Positions 19,540 through 27,432 of a stretch of DNA of 40,949 nucleotides are shown here, piece after piece. The DNA comes from an uncultured Peptococcaceae bacterium (lineage in GTDB: Bacteria > Bacillota > Dehalobacteriia > UBA4068). The stretch is taken from positions 1-40,949 of the forward strand of contig CASEQE010000028.1 of the NCBI GenBank assembly GCA_949289995.1. Direction: 5' to 3'. Every line of letters starts with the position of its first letter. Positions within the stretch are counted from its first letter, which is position 1. The notes below the pieces were generated by a model that was not told the DNA's origin, did no database searches, and saw only the letters and a list, made by a program, of their open reading frames with translations. The translations under genes and the position numbers were made by a program.

Positions 19540-19568
19540 ATTATAAAATATGCCCAGTCTAATGTCAA
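19540..19568 (-). promoter_or_regulatory. Promoter of the P-type ATPase leader
   Basis: A perfect consensus on the minus strand: TTGACA (19563-19568), 17-base spacer, TATAAT (19540-19545). The start site would be near 19533, giving a leader of about 220 nt. Confidence 0.88.
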
Positions 19569-19650
19569 TATACAAATTGCCCGTCAAAAAATTTTAACAT
19601 ACTCTAACGTCGTATTACAAACATCCGTTTTTTCTTTGTTTTCCTCTGGC

Positions 19651-19698
19651 AAAAATAAACAAAGGCGGCCATATCCAGGAAATGGTCGCCTTTGTTTA
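19651..19698 (-). terminator. Intrinsic terminator after the barrel/acyl-CoA synthetase gene
   Basis: A 17-bp stem with one G-T pair (19656-19672 with 19682-19698) is followed on the minus strand by TTTTT. It lies about 105 bases beyond the gene's stop codon and upstream of the ATPase promoter. Confidence 0.88.
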
Positions 19699-19801
19699 TA
19701 ATCATAATGGCCGCATAAATCATCTATACTCCAGGAAAGGTAATTTTTTACGATTGCCGTGACATGTGGTCGCTTCTCAAGGCTGGTGGAACGGTAAAAA
19801 A

Positions 19802-22333
19802 TTATGCGGTTTCAATACTATCGGCCTCATGAAGGTTCAACATCGTTACCGCCTGCTCTCTCATTTTATACTTAAGAATTTTACCTGCCGCATTCATGGG
19901 GAAAGAATCCACAAATGCAACATAACGCGGGGTTTTATGTTTCGCCATATGGCTACGCACATAATCTTTGATCTCATCTTCGCTCGCACTTTCCCCATCT
20001 TTTAGAATAATGCAAGCCATAATTTCTTCCCCATATTGTTTATCCGGTACGCCGATTACTTGTACATCCGATACTTTAGGATGGGTATAGATAAAATCTT
20101 CAATTTCTTTGGGGTAAATATTTTCACCGCCGCGAATAATCATATCTTTGATCCGCCCGGTAATTTTATAGTTGCCATTTTCATCCTTGCGCGCCAAATC
20201 ACCCGTATGCAGCCAACCGTCCTCATCGATTGCGGCGGCAGTTGCCGCAGGCATTTTATAATATCCTTTCATGATATTATAACCTTTGGCTACAAATTCC
20301 CCATCGACGTTTGGCGGCAAATCTTCACCGGTTTCCGGATCGACGATTTTGCAAGTAACGCCAAAAATATCGCTACCAACCGTATTCACCCGTACATCGA
20401 TAGAATCGGTAGTTTTGCTCATGGAACAAGCGGGAGAAGCTTCGGTTTGCCCGTAAGTAATGCAAATTTCTTTCATATTCATTTTTTCTATAACGTCTTT
20501 CATTACTTTGATGGGGCAAGGACTACCTGCCATAATACCGGTTCTCATATGACTAAAATCTGTACTGGGGAATAATTCATGGTTTAGCATGGCGATAAAC
20601 ATGGTCGGCACGCCATGAAAAGCGGTAATTTGTTCCTGATTAATGCATTGCAAGCTAATAGCGGGCGAGAATGCTGGGATAGGACACATGGTCGTGCCAT
20701 GGGTCATCGCCGCCGTCATCGCCAAAACCATACCGAAACAATGGAACATCGGGACTTGTATCATCAGCTTATCGGCTGTGGACAAATCCATACAATCGCC
20801 AATGGCTTTACCATTATTCACCACGTTATAATGGGTAAGCATTACGCCTTTTGGGAAACCGGTTGTGCCGGAAGTGTATTGCATATTGCAAACGTCTCGA
20901 TTATCGATAACCGCCGCCCGGCGATATACGTCCTCTACCGGTACTTTTTCCGCTAAAGCAATGGCCTCGTCCCAAGTGTAACAGCCTGGTTGTTTGGAAT
21001 CGACGGTAATGATATTACGTAAAAACGGTAATCTTTTGATATGCAGCGGTTTACCAGGTTGGGCATCTGCTAATTCTGGACACAATTCTTTGATAATGGA
21101 AACATAATCGGAATCTTTGTATCCATCGATCATCACCAAAGTATGGGTATCCGATTGCCGTAGCAAATATTCCGCCTCATGAATTTTATACGCTGTGTTC
21201 ACCGTTACCAAAACCGCGCCAATTTTCGTTGTAGCCCAAAACGTAATAAACCAAGCCGGTACATTGGTTGCCCAAATAGCCACATGAGAGCCGGGTCTGA
21301 CGCCCATAGCGATCAAACTGCGGGCAAACGTATCCACGTCATCCCGAAATTCCGCATATGTGCGGGTATAGTCTAAGGTCGTGTAGCGGAAAGCATATTG
21401 ATTGGGAAATTCATCAACCATTCTGTCTAAAACTTGCGGAAACGTTAAATCGATCAAATGTTCTTTTGGCCATACATATTGTCCGGTGCCTGCCTGGCTA
21501 TAATATAATTTGGAACTTTTGGTCCCTACGGAAATATATTGACTCATATAGTTGGCATAATGCGGGAATACGATACCCGCATCGCTCAAATCCGGCGCAT
21601 AGCTTTTTAGCCACTCAAACGTAATATAACCGTCATAATTAATTGAGCGCAAAGCCATCATAATTTCGGAAATCGGGATATCGCCCTCCCCCATCATTTT
21701 ATATTTTACGCTTCCGTTTTCCATAACTGAATCTTTGATGTGGATATACTTAATAAATGCGCCTAAATTGTTTAACGTTTGATCTGGTGTTTCTTGGTGG
21801 AAGCGTACCGGATGATGCACATCCCATAAAGCAGCTACTGCGTCGCTGCTGGCTTGCGTTAACACTTGCGCCAATCTGGCGGTATCGCAATAGGCGCCGT
21901 TGGTTTCTACCAAGAGAATTACATTATGCTCCTCCGCATAAGGGATCACTTGCCGCAAATAATCCAAAACCACTTGATCGTCTACTTCTTCCATAGGCGC
22001 GGCTTTCGCCTCGCAAAGCAGCCGAATATATGGCGTGCCTAATTTAGCTGCCAAATCAATATATTCCTTAATCTCCACAATCGTTTCCGGCATCTTCTCT
22101 TTTTTGTTCAGACAACAACCGGAAGAAAGGCAAGGGATTTCCAAATGTAATTTTTTCAACGTCGCAATGGTTTGCGGTAAGTATTTATCTTGGAAAGGCT
22201 TAGCATGTACGGAAAAAACGCTATCGCCTAAACCTCTAAGCTCAATACCAGAAAAACCAAAATCTTTCGCCATAGAATACATGTCCGACCAATCAAAATC
22301 CGGACAACCAAGCGTAGAAAAAGCCAATTTCAT
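19802..22333 (-). CDS. Fusion: sugar-isomerase-like TIM barrel + AMP-forming acyl-CoA synthetase
   Basis: This is an 843-residue two-part protein. Residues 1-265 form an AP-endonuclease-2/xylose-isomerase-like TIM barrel. Its putative metal ligands are E143 (VETN), D171 (WDVHH), H198 (IHIKD) and E240 (FEW). Residues from about 290 form an adenylate-forming CoA ligase: P-loop TSGTTGFPKG (487-496), YGQTEASP, WLHTGDL, the hinge GRIKDMIIRGGENIYP, and the adenylation lysine K818 in NAAGKILK. The ligase resembles medium/short-chain fatty acyl-CoA synthetases. The barrel's reaction is unknown. GGAGG lies 8 bases before the ATG. The gene stands alone behind a leucine-type T-box, so expression should rise when leucyl-tRNA is uncharged. 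That points to an anabolic or salvage role such as isovalerate activation, which is inference. Confidence 0.9.
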   Translation of the reverse strand: MKLAFSTLGCPDFDWSDMYSMAKDFGFSGIELRGLGDSVFSVHAKPFQDKYLPQTIATLKKLHLEIPCLSSGCCLNKKEKMPETIVEIKEYIDLAAKLGTPYIRLLCEAKAAPMEEVDDQVVLDYLRQVIPYAEEHNVILLVETNGAYCDTARLAQVLTQASSDAVAALWDVHHPVRFHQETPDQTLNNLGAFIKYIHIKDSVMENGSVKYKMMGEGDIPISEIMMALRSINYDGYITFEWLKSYAPDLSDAGIVFPHYANYMSQYISVGTKSSKLYYSQAGTGQYVWPKEHLIDLTFPQVLDRMVDEFPNQYAFRYTTLDYTRTYAEFRDDVDTFARSLIAMGVRPGSHVAIWATNVPAWFITFWATTKIGAVLVTVNTAYKIHEAEYLLRQSDTHTLVMIDGYKDSDYVSIIKELCPELADAQPGKPLHIKRLPFLRNIITVDSKQPGCYTWDEAIALAEKVPVEDVYRRAAVIDNRDVCNMQYTSGTTGFPKGVMLTHYNVVNNGKAIGDCMDLSTADKLMIQVPMFHCFGMVLAMTAAMTHGTTMCPIPAFSPAISLQCINQEQITAFHGVPTMFIAMLNHELFPSTDFSHMRTGIMAGSPCPIKVMKDVIEKMNMKEICITYGQTEASPACSMSKTTDSIDVRVNTVGSDIFGVTCKIVDPETGEDLPPNVDGEFVAKGYNIMKGYYKMPAATAAAIDEDGWLHTGDLARKDENGNYKITGRIKDMIIRGGENIYPKEIEDFIYTHPKVSDVQVIGVPDKQYGEEIMACIILKDGESASEDEIKDYVRSHMAKHKTPRYVAFVDSFPMNAAGKILKYKMREQAVTMLNLHEADSIETA

Positions 22334-22380
22334 ACAAAAATCCTCCTGCTTCTCTGCAATAATCTGTTTTCTGAATACGC

Positions 22381-22425
22381 AATATAAAAACGCTTTCGTC
22401 TCCTAGATCAAGAGACGAAAGCGTT
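22381..22425 (-). terminator. T-box regulatory terminator
   Basis: A perfect 14-bp stem (22389-22402 with 22412-22425) has a 9-base loop and is followed by TTTTTATATT on the minus strand. It competes with the T-box antiterminator immediately upstream. Confidence 0.9.
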
Positions 22426-22668
22426 GCTTCCGCGGTACCACTCTTGTTGGTATGTGCACATACCCTCTTAAAGCATCCATTAATGCCTTCCATTGATAAC
22501 GGGAGGAACCCCGTCCAAGCTTACTATAAATTTTCTGCTTGGCCGCTCCAGGGCGAGCGTAAATTATGTTTGGGGCTGCCTCGCACCAACCGGCAGTTCT
22601 CTGTACCACAACACATAACCTTTTTTCCCTATCATAGCGTTTATATAATATGCAATTGATCGTGTATG
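22381..22668 (-). promoter_or_regulatory. T-box leader (tRNA-sensing riboswitch), specifier CUC (leucine)
   Basis: All T-box parts are visible on the minus strand. Stem I has a CGCT/AGCG base, a K-turn, an AGGG/CCCT helix, an AGAGA bulge and a GGTTGGTGCGA distal loop. The antiterminator motif AAGAGTGGTACCGCGG spans 22430-22445, and a terminator follows. The 3' side of the specifier loop ends CTC-G just before CCCT, so the specifier is CTC at 22555-22557, a leucine codon. The T-box bulge TGGT expects discriminator A, which tRNA-Leu has. Uncharged tRNA-Leu would stabilise the antiterminator and turn on the barrel/acyl-CoA synthetase gene. The specifier comes from hand folding. Confidence 0.9.
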
Positions 22669-22674
22669 GATAAA

Positions 22675-22703
22675 AATATATCAGGATTTTTACCCTTTGT
22701 CAA
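22675..22703 (-). promoter_or_regulatory. Promoter of the T-box transcript
   Basis: Minus-strand TTGACA (22698-22703), 17-base spacer, TATATT (22675-22680). The -35 element overlaps the TGA stop of the upstream symporter gene, so this transcript starts right at the end of the previous gene. Confidence 0.85.
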
Positions 22704-24280
22704 GAGTAAATATTCTTTTTTGCCGACTCGCCGGCAAAATCTTTCCATTTTTTATTTTTAAATGTAAGCGAACTCTTTTGTGGCACCAAAACCACTTCCT
22801 CGTAACTGGCAAAGAGGCTTTCCGTATAGGTTTTATCTATGGGTTTGGTAATCAAACTCACCAATGGAACCACAACCAAGCCGATAACCATGGCCAAAGC
22901 GCCGGCATTAATCGGCGACTCGATAAATTGTAAGAAAATATTGCTGACAGTTAATGCGACGCCGGCAATAAAACTGGCCCATACGGCAGCTTTGCTGACG
23001 CGGCGCCAATATAGACCATACAGGAACGGCGCCAAAAACGAACCGGCCATAGCCCCCCAAGAGATACCCATCAATTGCGCGATAAATGTAGGCGGATCCA
23101 AAGCCAATGCTACGGATATAGCAATAAAGAAAACGATTAATAAGCGCATAATCAGCAATTGACGCTTTTCACTCATATTCTTCATGCAGGTACCTTTTAG
23201 GAAATCTAAGGTTAACGTAGAGCTAGAAGTTAGAACCAAAGACGATAAGGTCGACATGGATGCCGATAACACCAAAATCACCACGATACCGAGAAGAAGA
23301 TCGGGCAAACTGGAAAGCATATAGGGAATAATGCTATCATAGATCACCGTTTCTCCTTCACGAACGGCCGGGCTGTCAAATAAGCGGCCAAATCCACCCA
23401 AATAGTAGCTGCCGCCAGCCACGATTAAAGCAAACACCGTGGAAATAATCGTCCCCGTATTGATCGTTTTTTCGCTCTTAATCGTGTAAAACTTATGCAC
23501 CATTTGCGGCAACCCCCAGGTGCCTAAAGAGGTCAAAATAATCACGCCTAACAGATTAACCGGATCGGGACCAAAAAACGACGTATAAGCGCCGGCTTGG
23601 CCCAGGGTAGGCGTCGATTCGCTGGGAAACTGCGAAAGTTGATTCACAGCGGCAAAAAATCCGCCTTGACCATTTAATACGGCGGTAATGACGGCGACGA
23701 TACCAAATAGCATAATGATACCTTGAATAAAATCATTGATCGCCGTTGCCATGTAACCGCCTAAAATCACATAGGCGCCGGTTAAAACCGCCATTGCAAT
23801 TACGCACACGGCATAAGGAATATCAAAAGCCATACCGAAAAGACGAGATAAACCGTTGTATACGGAAGCCGTATAGGGAATCATAAAAATAAAAATGATC
23901 GCCGATGCAACAATTTTTAAGGCTTGGCTTTGATACCTTTTGCCAAAAAAATCCGGCATAGTGGCTGCCGATAAATGATGGGTCATAATCCTGGTACGTC
24001 GGCCTAAAATCACCCAAGCCAATAGGCTACCAATTAAAGCGTTACCAATACCAATCCAAGTGGAAGCCAAACCATATTTCCAGCCAAATTGTCCGGCATA
24101 ACCCACAAACACGACGGCGGAAAAATAGGAAGTCCCGTAAGCAAAAGCGGTTAACCAAGGACCGACGTTACGGCCGCCCAAAACGAAACCAGTGACGCTA
24201 AGCGTATGTTTGCGTGCATATAAACCGACGATTAACATTACGCAAAAAAACAATACCACCAAGAGAATTCTGATAGTCAA
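22700..24280 (-). CDS. Sodium:solute symporter (SSS family)
   Basis: About 526 residues with some 12-13 membrane helices in the SSS (PutP/PanF/SglT) fold. It has the family-typical GGRNVGPWLTAFAYGTSYFS in the first helices and the conserved ILVLSASMSTLSS segment, whose serines line the Na2 site. The substrate (amino acid, carboxylate or vitamin) cannot be told. The start is moved to TTG 24280: GGGAGG lies 8 bases upstream, while the longer frame's TTG at 24304 overlaps that site. It has its own promoter, and a 42-codon ORF lies in the leader. No terminator separates it from the T-box leader. Confidence 0.9.
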   Translation of the reverse strand: MTIRILLVVLFFCVMLIVGLYARKHTLSVTGFVLGGRNVGPWLTAFAYGTSYFSAVVFVGYAGQFGWKYGLASTWIGIGNALIGSLLAWVILGRRTRIMTHHLSAATMPDFFGKRYQSQALKIVASAIIFIFMIPYTASVYNGLSRLFGMAFDIPYAVCVIAMAVLTGAYVILGGYMATAINDFIQGIIMLFGIVAVITAVLNGQGGFFAAVNQLSQFPSESTPTLGQAGAYTSFFGPDPVNLLGVIILTSLGTWGLPQMVHKFYTIKSEKTINTGTIISTVFALIVAGGSYYLGGFGRLFDSPAVREGETVIYDSIIPYMLSSLPDLLLGIVVILVLSASMSTLSSLVLTSSSTLTLDFLKGTCMKNMSEKRQLLIMRLLIVFFIAISVALALDPPTFIAQLMGISWGAMAGSFLAPFLYGLYWRRVSKAAVWASFIAGVALTVSNIFLQFIESPINAGALAMVIGLVVVPLVSLITKPIDKTYTESLFASYEEVVLVPQKSSLTFKNKKWKDFAGESAKKNIYS

Positions 24281-24313
24281 CTTTATTACCTCCCAAAAAA
24301 TCAAATTCGTGCA

Positions 24314-24442
24314 TCAATACACGCCAAACGTATAAACCGGTTGATTTTCCTCTGGCAGGCAATAAAAAAATAGACCGCCGGCGCTAACGACAAGGTATCC
24401 CTTATCCGCCTGGTTTGGCCCATCACAAAAAAGACTATACAT
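24314..24442 (-). CDS. Candidate 42-residue small protein in the symporter leader
   Basis: This short ORF starts with ATG after a strong GGAGGGG site and ends 33 bases before the symporter TTG start. It begins MYSLFCDGPNQADKG and has a mildly hydrophobic middle (YLVVSAGGLFFYCL), too short and polar for a sure membrane helix. Several SSS symporters have a tiny accessory protein encoded upstream, but I do not recognise this sequence. An overlapping 51-codon frame (ATG 24460) also has a possible site, so the reading frame is uncertain. Confidence 0.4.
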   Translation of the reverse strand: MYSLFCDGPNQADKGYLVVSAGGLFFYCLPEENQPVYTFGVY

Positions 24443-24533
24443 AAAGCCCCTCCTTCCATACTACTCCCAAATCCAAAATACGAATCTATCCTTACCGTTT
24501 TACCGTGCCTTCCGGCACACTACTATGGACATT

Positions 24534-24562
24534 ACTATAGCAAAACATTTATCATTTGTCAA
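24534..24562 (-). promoter_or_regulatory. Promoter of the symporter transcript
   Basis: Minus-strand TTGACA (24557-24562), 17-base spacer, TATAGT (24534-24539). The start site near 24527 gives a leader of about 245 nt before the symporter. The leader contains a small GTGCC/GGCAC hairpin at 24505-24518 and the small ORF. Confidence 0.85.
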
Positions 24563-24829
24563 AACTTTTATCGCCATGAAAAAAAGTTATAATTGTGCGA
24601 CAATATTATGAGCTGGTATGAATCGCATCGCTTACCGCTACAAGCTATCGCCACCGCAATTATGAAGCGTTGCTCAAATAACGATCGTCCCTCGTTATCT
24701 TGAGCTTGCGAAAAAGCAGTCATACCATTTATACTATGCCACGGTTACACGAAGCCAAACCGTGGCCCCAAAGATATAAAACCATGTCCCCTTCGTATAT
24801 ACTCATATGTAATAACCGTCATGGATGGT
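24563..24829. other. Gene-free region with two stable hairpins
   Basis: No credible gene. A 13-bp stem with one bulge (24672-24684 with 24692-24705) and a perfect 9-bp stem (24738-24746 with 24758-24766) are present. Neither has a T-run on either side, so they are not clear intrinsic terminators. They may protect the 3' end of the DMT-permease mRNA. Confidence 0.4.
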
Positions 24830-25750
24830 TTAGAGTCGTTTTTCCAATTGCACCCAGCTTTTTCCAGCAGGAATTTGCGCCAGGATAATCGCTGTAAACA
24901 TCAAAACGCAGCCCAATATTTCTTGGCTGTTCATCGTTTGCTGCAATAGCAACCAACCGGCTATCGCCGCAAAAACCGCTTCCAAACTCAGCAATAAAGA
25001 AGATATTGTGGGATCGTTATTTTTTTGGCCCAAAATTTGTAAGGTATAGGCAATACCGCAGGACATAACGCCGGAGTACAGCAACGGCCAGGCGGCGTCC
25101 AAAATCCTGCTTAACTCCGGTTGTTCCCATATAAACATCGGTATACAACTTAATGCAGCGCAAACAAACAGCTGCAAACAGGACATCTGTATACAGTCTA
25201 TCTGCGGTGAAAAATAATCGATTAGCATAATATGTCCTGTGTAGCAAAGCGCGCAAATAAAAACCAAAACGTCCCCTTTGTTAATGGTTATCGATTCATC
25301 TATACACAAAAAATATATGCCTATTACGGCAATCACTACGCCTAAAAATAAAAATTTTCCTGGTTTTTTTCCCAAAAACAAAGAAGCTAACGGTACGAAT
25401 ACAATATAGAGCGCGGTAATAAAACCGGTTTTGCCTACGCTAGTATAGGATATACCAAATTGCTGAAATAACGTGGAAACGCATAACACAACGCCGCATA
25501 ATGAACCGGCAATCAGCAGGCGGCGGCGAGAGGCGGCGTTTTGCCAAATGGCGGCAACCGATCCTTTTTTCCGTTTATGGAGCAAAAAGATGCAAAGCAA
25601 AAGAAACGCACCGCCCAGTACGCTACGAATCGTCACATAAGTAAAGGGACCAATATATTGAGTGCTAACGCTTTGCGCCACCAATGCCGCTCCCCAAATC
25701 AGACTTGCAATCAATAGCAGTATATTATTTCGCCAATGTATATTTCCCAT
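24830..25750 (-). CDS. EamA-domain DMT-superfamily permease
   Basis: A membrane protein of 306 residues with ten predicted helices in two EamA repeats. SLIWGAALVAQS is in helix 1, GKTGFITALYIVFVPL marks the end of the first repeat, and SLLLSLEAVFAAIAGWLLL is the hallmark of the second. Such permeases usually export amino acids or other metabolites, and the substrate is not predictable. The longer frame adds 35 residues without a ribosome binding site, whereas AAGGTG lies 7 bases before ATG 25750. It follows glnA by 175 bases. A loose CCCCG/CGGGG inverted repeat in that gap lacks a T-run. Confidence 0.88.
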   Translation of the reverse strand: MGNIHWRNNILLLIASLIWGAALVAQSVSTQYIGPFTYVTIRSVLGGAFLLLCIFLLHKRKKGSVAAIWQNAASRRRLLIAGSLCGVVLCVSTLFQQFGISYTSVGKTGFITALYIVFVPLASLFLGKKPGKFLFLGVVIAVIGIYFLCIDESITINKGDVLVFICALCYTGHIMLIDYFSPQIDCIQMSCLQLFVCAALSCIPMFIWEQPELSRILDAAWPLLYSGVMSCGIAYTLQILGQKNNDPTISSLLLSLEAVFAAIAGWLLLQQTMNSQEILGCVLMFTAIILAQIPAGKSWVQLEKRL

Positions 25751-25925
25751 TGTTTTCACCTTATGCTTTAGCGTAGCCAAGCAGCGTTGTAATGGTTTTA
25801 TACCCCGCAATGATTGGCATACGTATAAAACGGGGATTGGGTTACACTGTGGCAACTAGCAGCCGTTCTCAGCTTAACCAAATCCTCGTTTGATAACGTA
25901 TAACCATCCAATTCCTCAATCGCGA

Positions 25926-27356
25926 TTATAGATCATAGTAATGAGAAAATTCAGCCGGATGAGGAATAGTATTAATGGCTGCAGCTTCCGCACGTTTATT
26001 TTTCAGCAATATATCCAGTAAAGCTTGGGGGAAAACGCCGCCGGCTAAAAGATAATCATGATCCTCCATAAGCGCATCCAAAGCCTCGTCCAAAGTTTTG
26101 GGCAAAGAAGTTAAGCGGGCTTGTTCTTCTGCCGGCAAGGTATATAAATTCATGTCATAAGGTCCCCAACCATTCGCATGAGGATCGATACGGTTTTTTA
26201 TACCGTCTAAACCGGCCATCAAAATGGCGGAATATGCATAATAGGGATTACATGTAGCATCTGGATTGCGCAATTCAAAACGTTTGGTTTCAGGAGATTT
26301 AGCATAAGCGGGAATACGAATCACCGCGCTCCGATTAGAAGTGGCATAACCAATGGTTACAGGCGCTTCATAGCCGGGAACCAAACGTTTAAACGAATTT
26401 GTTGAGGGATTGGTAATCGCGCACAAAGAGCGAGCATGTTTCAACAAACCGCCCATAAACCAATGCGCCGTTTCGCTTAAACCGGAATAACCGTTGGGAT
26501 CATAAAATAGCGGTTTACCGTCTTTTAACAATAACATATGCACATGCATACCGTTTCCTGCTTCGCCAAAAATCGGTTTGGGCATAAAGGTAGCCGTTTT
26601 ACCATTGGCCACTGCAGCGTTTTTCACCACATATTTGATGATCATGGTTTGATCGGCCATATCTAGCATATCGCCTAATTCCGTTTCAATTTCAACTTGC
26701 CCAGGGCCGCCCACTTCATGATGATGATATTTAACTTTTACCCCCCATTGCTCTAACAAAAGGCAAATCTGACTACGTAAGTCAAAAGTGATATCTTGCG
26801 GCGCAGCTACATGATAACCGCTTTTAAGCGGCACCTGATAACCTTTATTCGCCAGCTCTACATTGCCGGTATTCCAAAAAGCCTGAGCGGTATCCACTTC
26901 ATACGCCACTTTATTGGGCAAAGTTTCATAATTCACACGGTCGAAAAGATGAAATTCAAATTCCGGCCCAATAATCATCCGATCAGCCACGCCCTGCTCT
27001 TGCATATATTGAATAGCGCGTAAAGCCACATTACGAGGATATTGGTCAAAAGGCCGGTTATTAGGTTGGTCAATAATACGTACGTCGCCGGTCATGGTTA
27101 GCGTAGGCGTTGCCAAAAAAGGATCTATTGTAGCGGTTTCTAAATTGGGGATAAACACCATATCGCTTTTTTCGATAGGGGCAAAACCATAATTCGAACC
27201 GTCAAAACCAATGCCATAAACCAACGTATCATCGTTCAGTCTTTGATAGGGGATGGTAATATGGCGCCAACGGCCGTTAATATCAATCATTTTAAAGTCG
27301 ATCATTTTGATGCCGTTTTCCCGGCAATAGTTTAAAACATCCGTTACCTGTCGCAA
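25926..27356 (-). CDS. glnA: Glutamine synthetase type I
   Basis: About 476 residues forming the ATP-dependent ammonia-assimilating dodecamer subunit. Seen are GIGFDGSNYGF, IGPEFEFHLF and GPGQVEIE for the metal-binding glutamates, the glutamate site NPSTNSFKRLVPGYEAP, and NRSAVIRIP. NLYTLPAEE retains the tyrosine position that GlnE adenylylates in enterobacteria (NLYDLPPEE). The longest frame starts with ATG at 27401, but that ATG overlaps the promoter -10 element. The real start is TTG 27356, with GGAGGG 7 bases upstream. The gene has its own promoter directly after the PIN-domain gene. Confidence 0.95.
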   Translation of the reverse strand: MRQVTDVLNYCRENGIKMIDFKMIDINGRWRHITIPYQRLNDDTLVYGIGFDGSNYGFAPIEKSDMVFIPNLETATIDPFLATPTLTMTGDVRIIDQPNNRPFDQYPRNVALRAIQYMQEQGVADRMIIGPEFEFHLFDRVNYETLPNKVAYEVDTAQAFWNTGNVELANKGYQVPLKSGYHVAAPQDITFDLRSQICLLLEQWGVKVKYHHHEVGGPGQVEIETELGDMLDMADQTMIIKYVVKNAAVANGKTATFMPKPIFGEAGNGMHVHMLLLKDGKPLFYDPNGYSGLSETAHWFMGGLLKHARSLCAITNPSTNSFKRLVPGYEAPVTIGYATSNRSAVIRIPAYAKSPETKRFELRNPDATCNPYYAYSAILMAGLDGIKNRIDPHANGWGPYDMNLYTLPAEEQARLTSLPKTLDEALDALMEDHDYLLAGGVFPQALLDILLKNKRAEAAAINTIPHPAEFSHYYDL

Positions 27357-27396
27357 AATAATTCCCTCCACTAATTCCAGTATATGTTGTAAACTA

Positions 27397-27426
27397 ATCA
27401 TAATATTATATGATTCTACTTGTCAA
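27397..27426 (-). promoter_or_regulatory. Promoter of glnA
   Basis: Minus-strand TTGACA (27421-27426), 18-base spacer, TATGAT (27397-27402). Transcription would start near 27390, leaving a leader of about 35 nt before TTG 27356. No clear GlnR-type operator (TGTNAN7TNACA) was found. Confidence 0.75.
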
Positions 27427-27432
27427 TCCTTA

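Noticed and set aside
20036-20575. 179-codon plus-strand ORF
   Set aside because: It lies wholly inside the well-supported acyl-CoA synthetase coding region on the other strand. Its composition (rich in Phe, Ile, His, Asn) is typical of a shadow frame.
22718-22741. Inverted repeat at the end of the symporter gene as its terminator
   Set aside because: The stem is perfect, but on the minus strand it is followed by A residues, and it lies within the last codons before the stop.
24305-24460. 51-codon ORF starting at 24460 in the symporter leader
   Set aside because: It overlaps the 42-codon candidate in another frame, has a poorer ribosome binding site spacing (GGGAG 4 bases before ATG), and reads as Arg- and Ile-rich. 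It remains possible but is not listed as a gene.
25800-25840. CCCCG/CGGGG inverted repeat as a glnA terminator
   Set aside because: Only five pairs around a loop of more than 20 bases, and no T-run follows on the minus strand.
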